This document shows positions 4,986 to 5,171 of a stretch of 5,171 nt of DNA, one piece after another (the first letter of the stretch is position 1; each line of letters opens with the position of its first letter). A program made the position numbers and the translations under genes. Origin of the DNA: Roseomonas sp. GTDB taxonomy: Bacteria; Pseudomonadota; Alphaproteobacteria; Acetobacterales; Acetobacteraceae. Under the pieces are notes generated by a model. It did not search any database and was not told where the DNA came from. It saw only the letters and a list, made by a program, of their open reading frames with translations. The DNA is taken from NCBI GenBank assembly GCA_020249415.1, contig JADCFR010000171.1, positions 1 through 5,171 of the forward strand. The letters run 5' to 3'.

Positions 4986-5171
4986 ATGGGCGGCATATTG
5001 GTTATTGGATCCTATAATCGCGACACGGTGCTGCGGCTTGACCGCTTCCCCGCACCCGGCGAGACCATGACCGCGCTTGGCATGGCCGAATTTCATGGCG
5101 GCAAGGGCAGTAACCAGGCGGTGGCGGCAGCGCGCGCGGGGGGGCGCGTTGGGATCATCGCGGCCCTTGGC
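4986..5171 (+). CDS. rbsK: ribokinase-like PfkB family sugar kinase, N-terminal 62 residues (runs off right edge)
   Basis: Probably phosphorylates ribose or a related sugar or nucleoside with ATP in the cytoplasm. The visible 62 residues begin MGGILVIGSYNRD and continue with VLRLDRFPAPGETM (15-28) and FHGGKGSNQAVAAARAGG (36-53), the PfkB signature 1 region. The positions matching the sugar-contacting residues of E. coli ribokinase (GSINAD and GGKGANQ) are present: Asn11, Asp13, Gly-Gly-Lys (38-40) and Asn43. Full-length members have about 300 residues, so roughly four-fifths is missing. The ATG at 4986 is correct by family alignment. It has no convincing SD (only an AGG 11 bases upstream), so it may be a leaderless or weakly initiated message. 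It is divergent from liv. PfkB is certain; ribokinase rather than another PfkB kinase is likely but unproven without the C-terminus. Confidence 0.85.
   Translation, partial: MGGILVIGSYNRDTVLRLDRFPAPGETMTALGMAEFHGGKGSNQAVAAARAGGRVGIIAALG

Noticed and set aside
4902..5096. Minus-strand frame opposite the kinase start
   Set aside because: The plus-strand PfkB motifs are unmistakable; this frame shows no motif and has no SD.

Overview
The window looks like chromosomal DNA from a GC-rich alphaproteobacterium, most likely in or near Rhodospirillales/Acetobacteraceae. This is inferred from the GC-rich codon use, the LivGFHM/LivK protein style and the cysteine-free L33 N-terminus; no database search was possible. 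Nothing suggests a mobile element, phage, CRISPR array or recent transfer.

Layout, left to right. Positions 1-64 (minus strand) hold the first 21 codons of rpmG (ribosomal protein L33), running off the left edge. Positions 65-216 are intergenic, with a GC-rich hairpin after the liv operon, a candidate rpmG promoter, a strong hairpin in the presumed rpmG leader and the rpmG ribosome binding site. Positions 217-4783 (minus strand) hold a complete, tightly packed five-gene operon for a branched-chain-amino-acid-type (HAAT family) ABC transporter. It is transcribed right to left as livG, livF, livH, livM, livK, with overlaps of 11 and 4 nt and gaps of 3 and 4 nt. A 23-codon leader ORF at 4841-4770, with a strong Shine-Dalgarno sequence and overlapping the start of livG, is not a conventional annotated gene. 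It is the most interesting small feature here. Positions 4842-4985 are the upstream control region, containing two dyad-symmetric elements. At 4986 a ribokinase-like PfkB sugar kinase starts on the plus strand and runs off the right edge.

How the genes work together: the LivK-like protein is exported to the periplasm (its twin-arginine signal suggests Tat) and binds the ligand. LivH and LivM form the inner-membrane channel. LivG and LivF are the two cytoplasmic ATPases. The ligand cannot be read from sequence; LivK homologues of this type bind branched-chain amino acids, amides, urea or aromatic acids. The divergent kinase shares the control region and may be co-regulated, but a functional link is only a hypothesis.

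No wholly novel system is evident. The points worth a second look are regulatory: the leader ORF/hairpin upstream of livG, the dyads in the divergent region, an RNA hairpin plus strong ribosome binding site that could boost the last gene (livK), and the structured rpmG leader.
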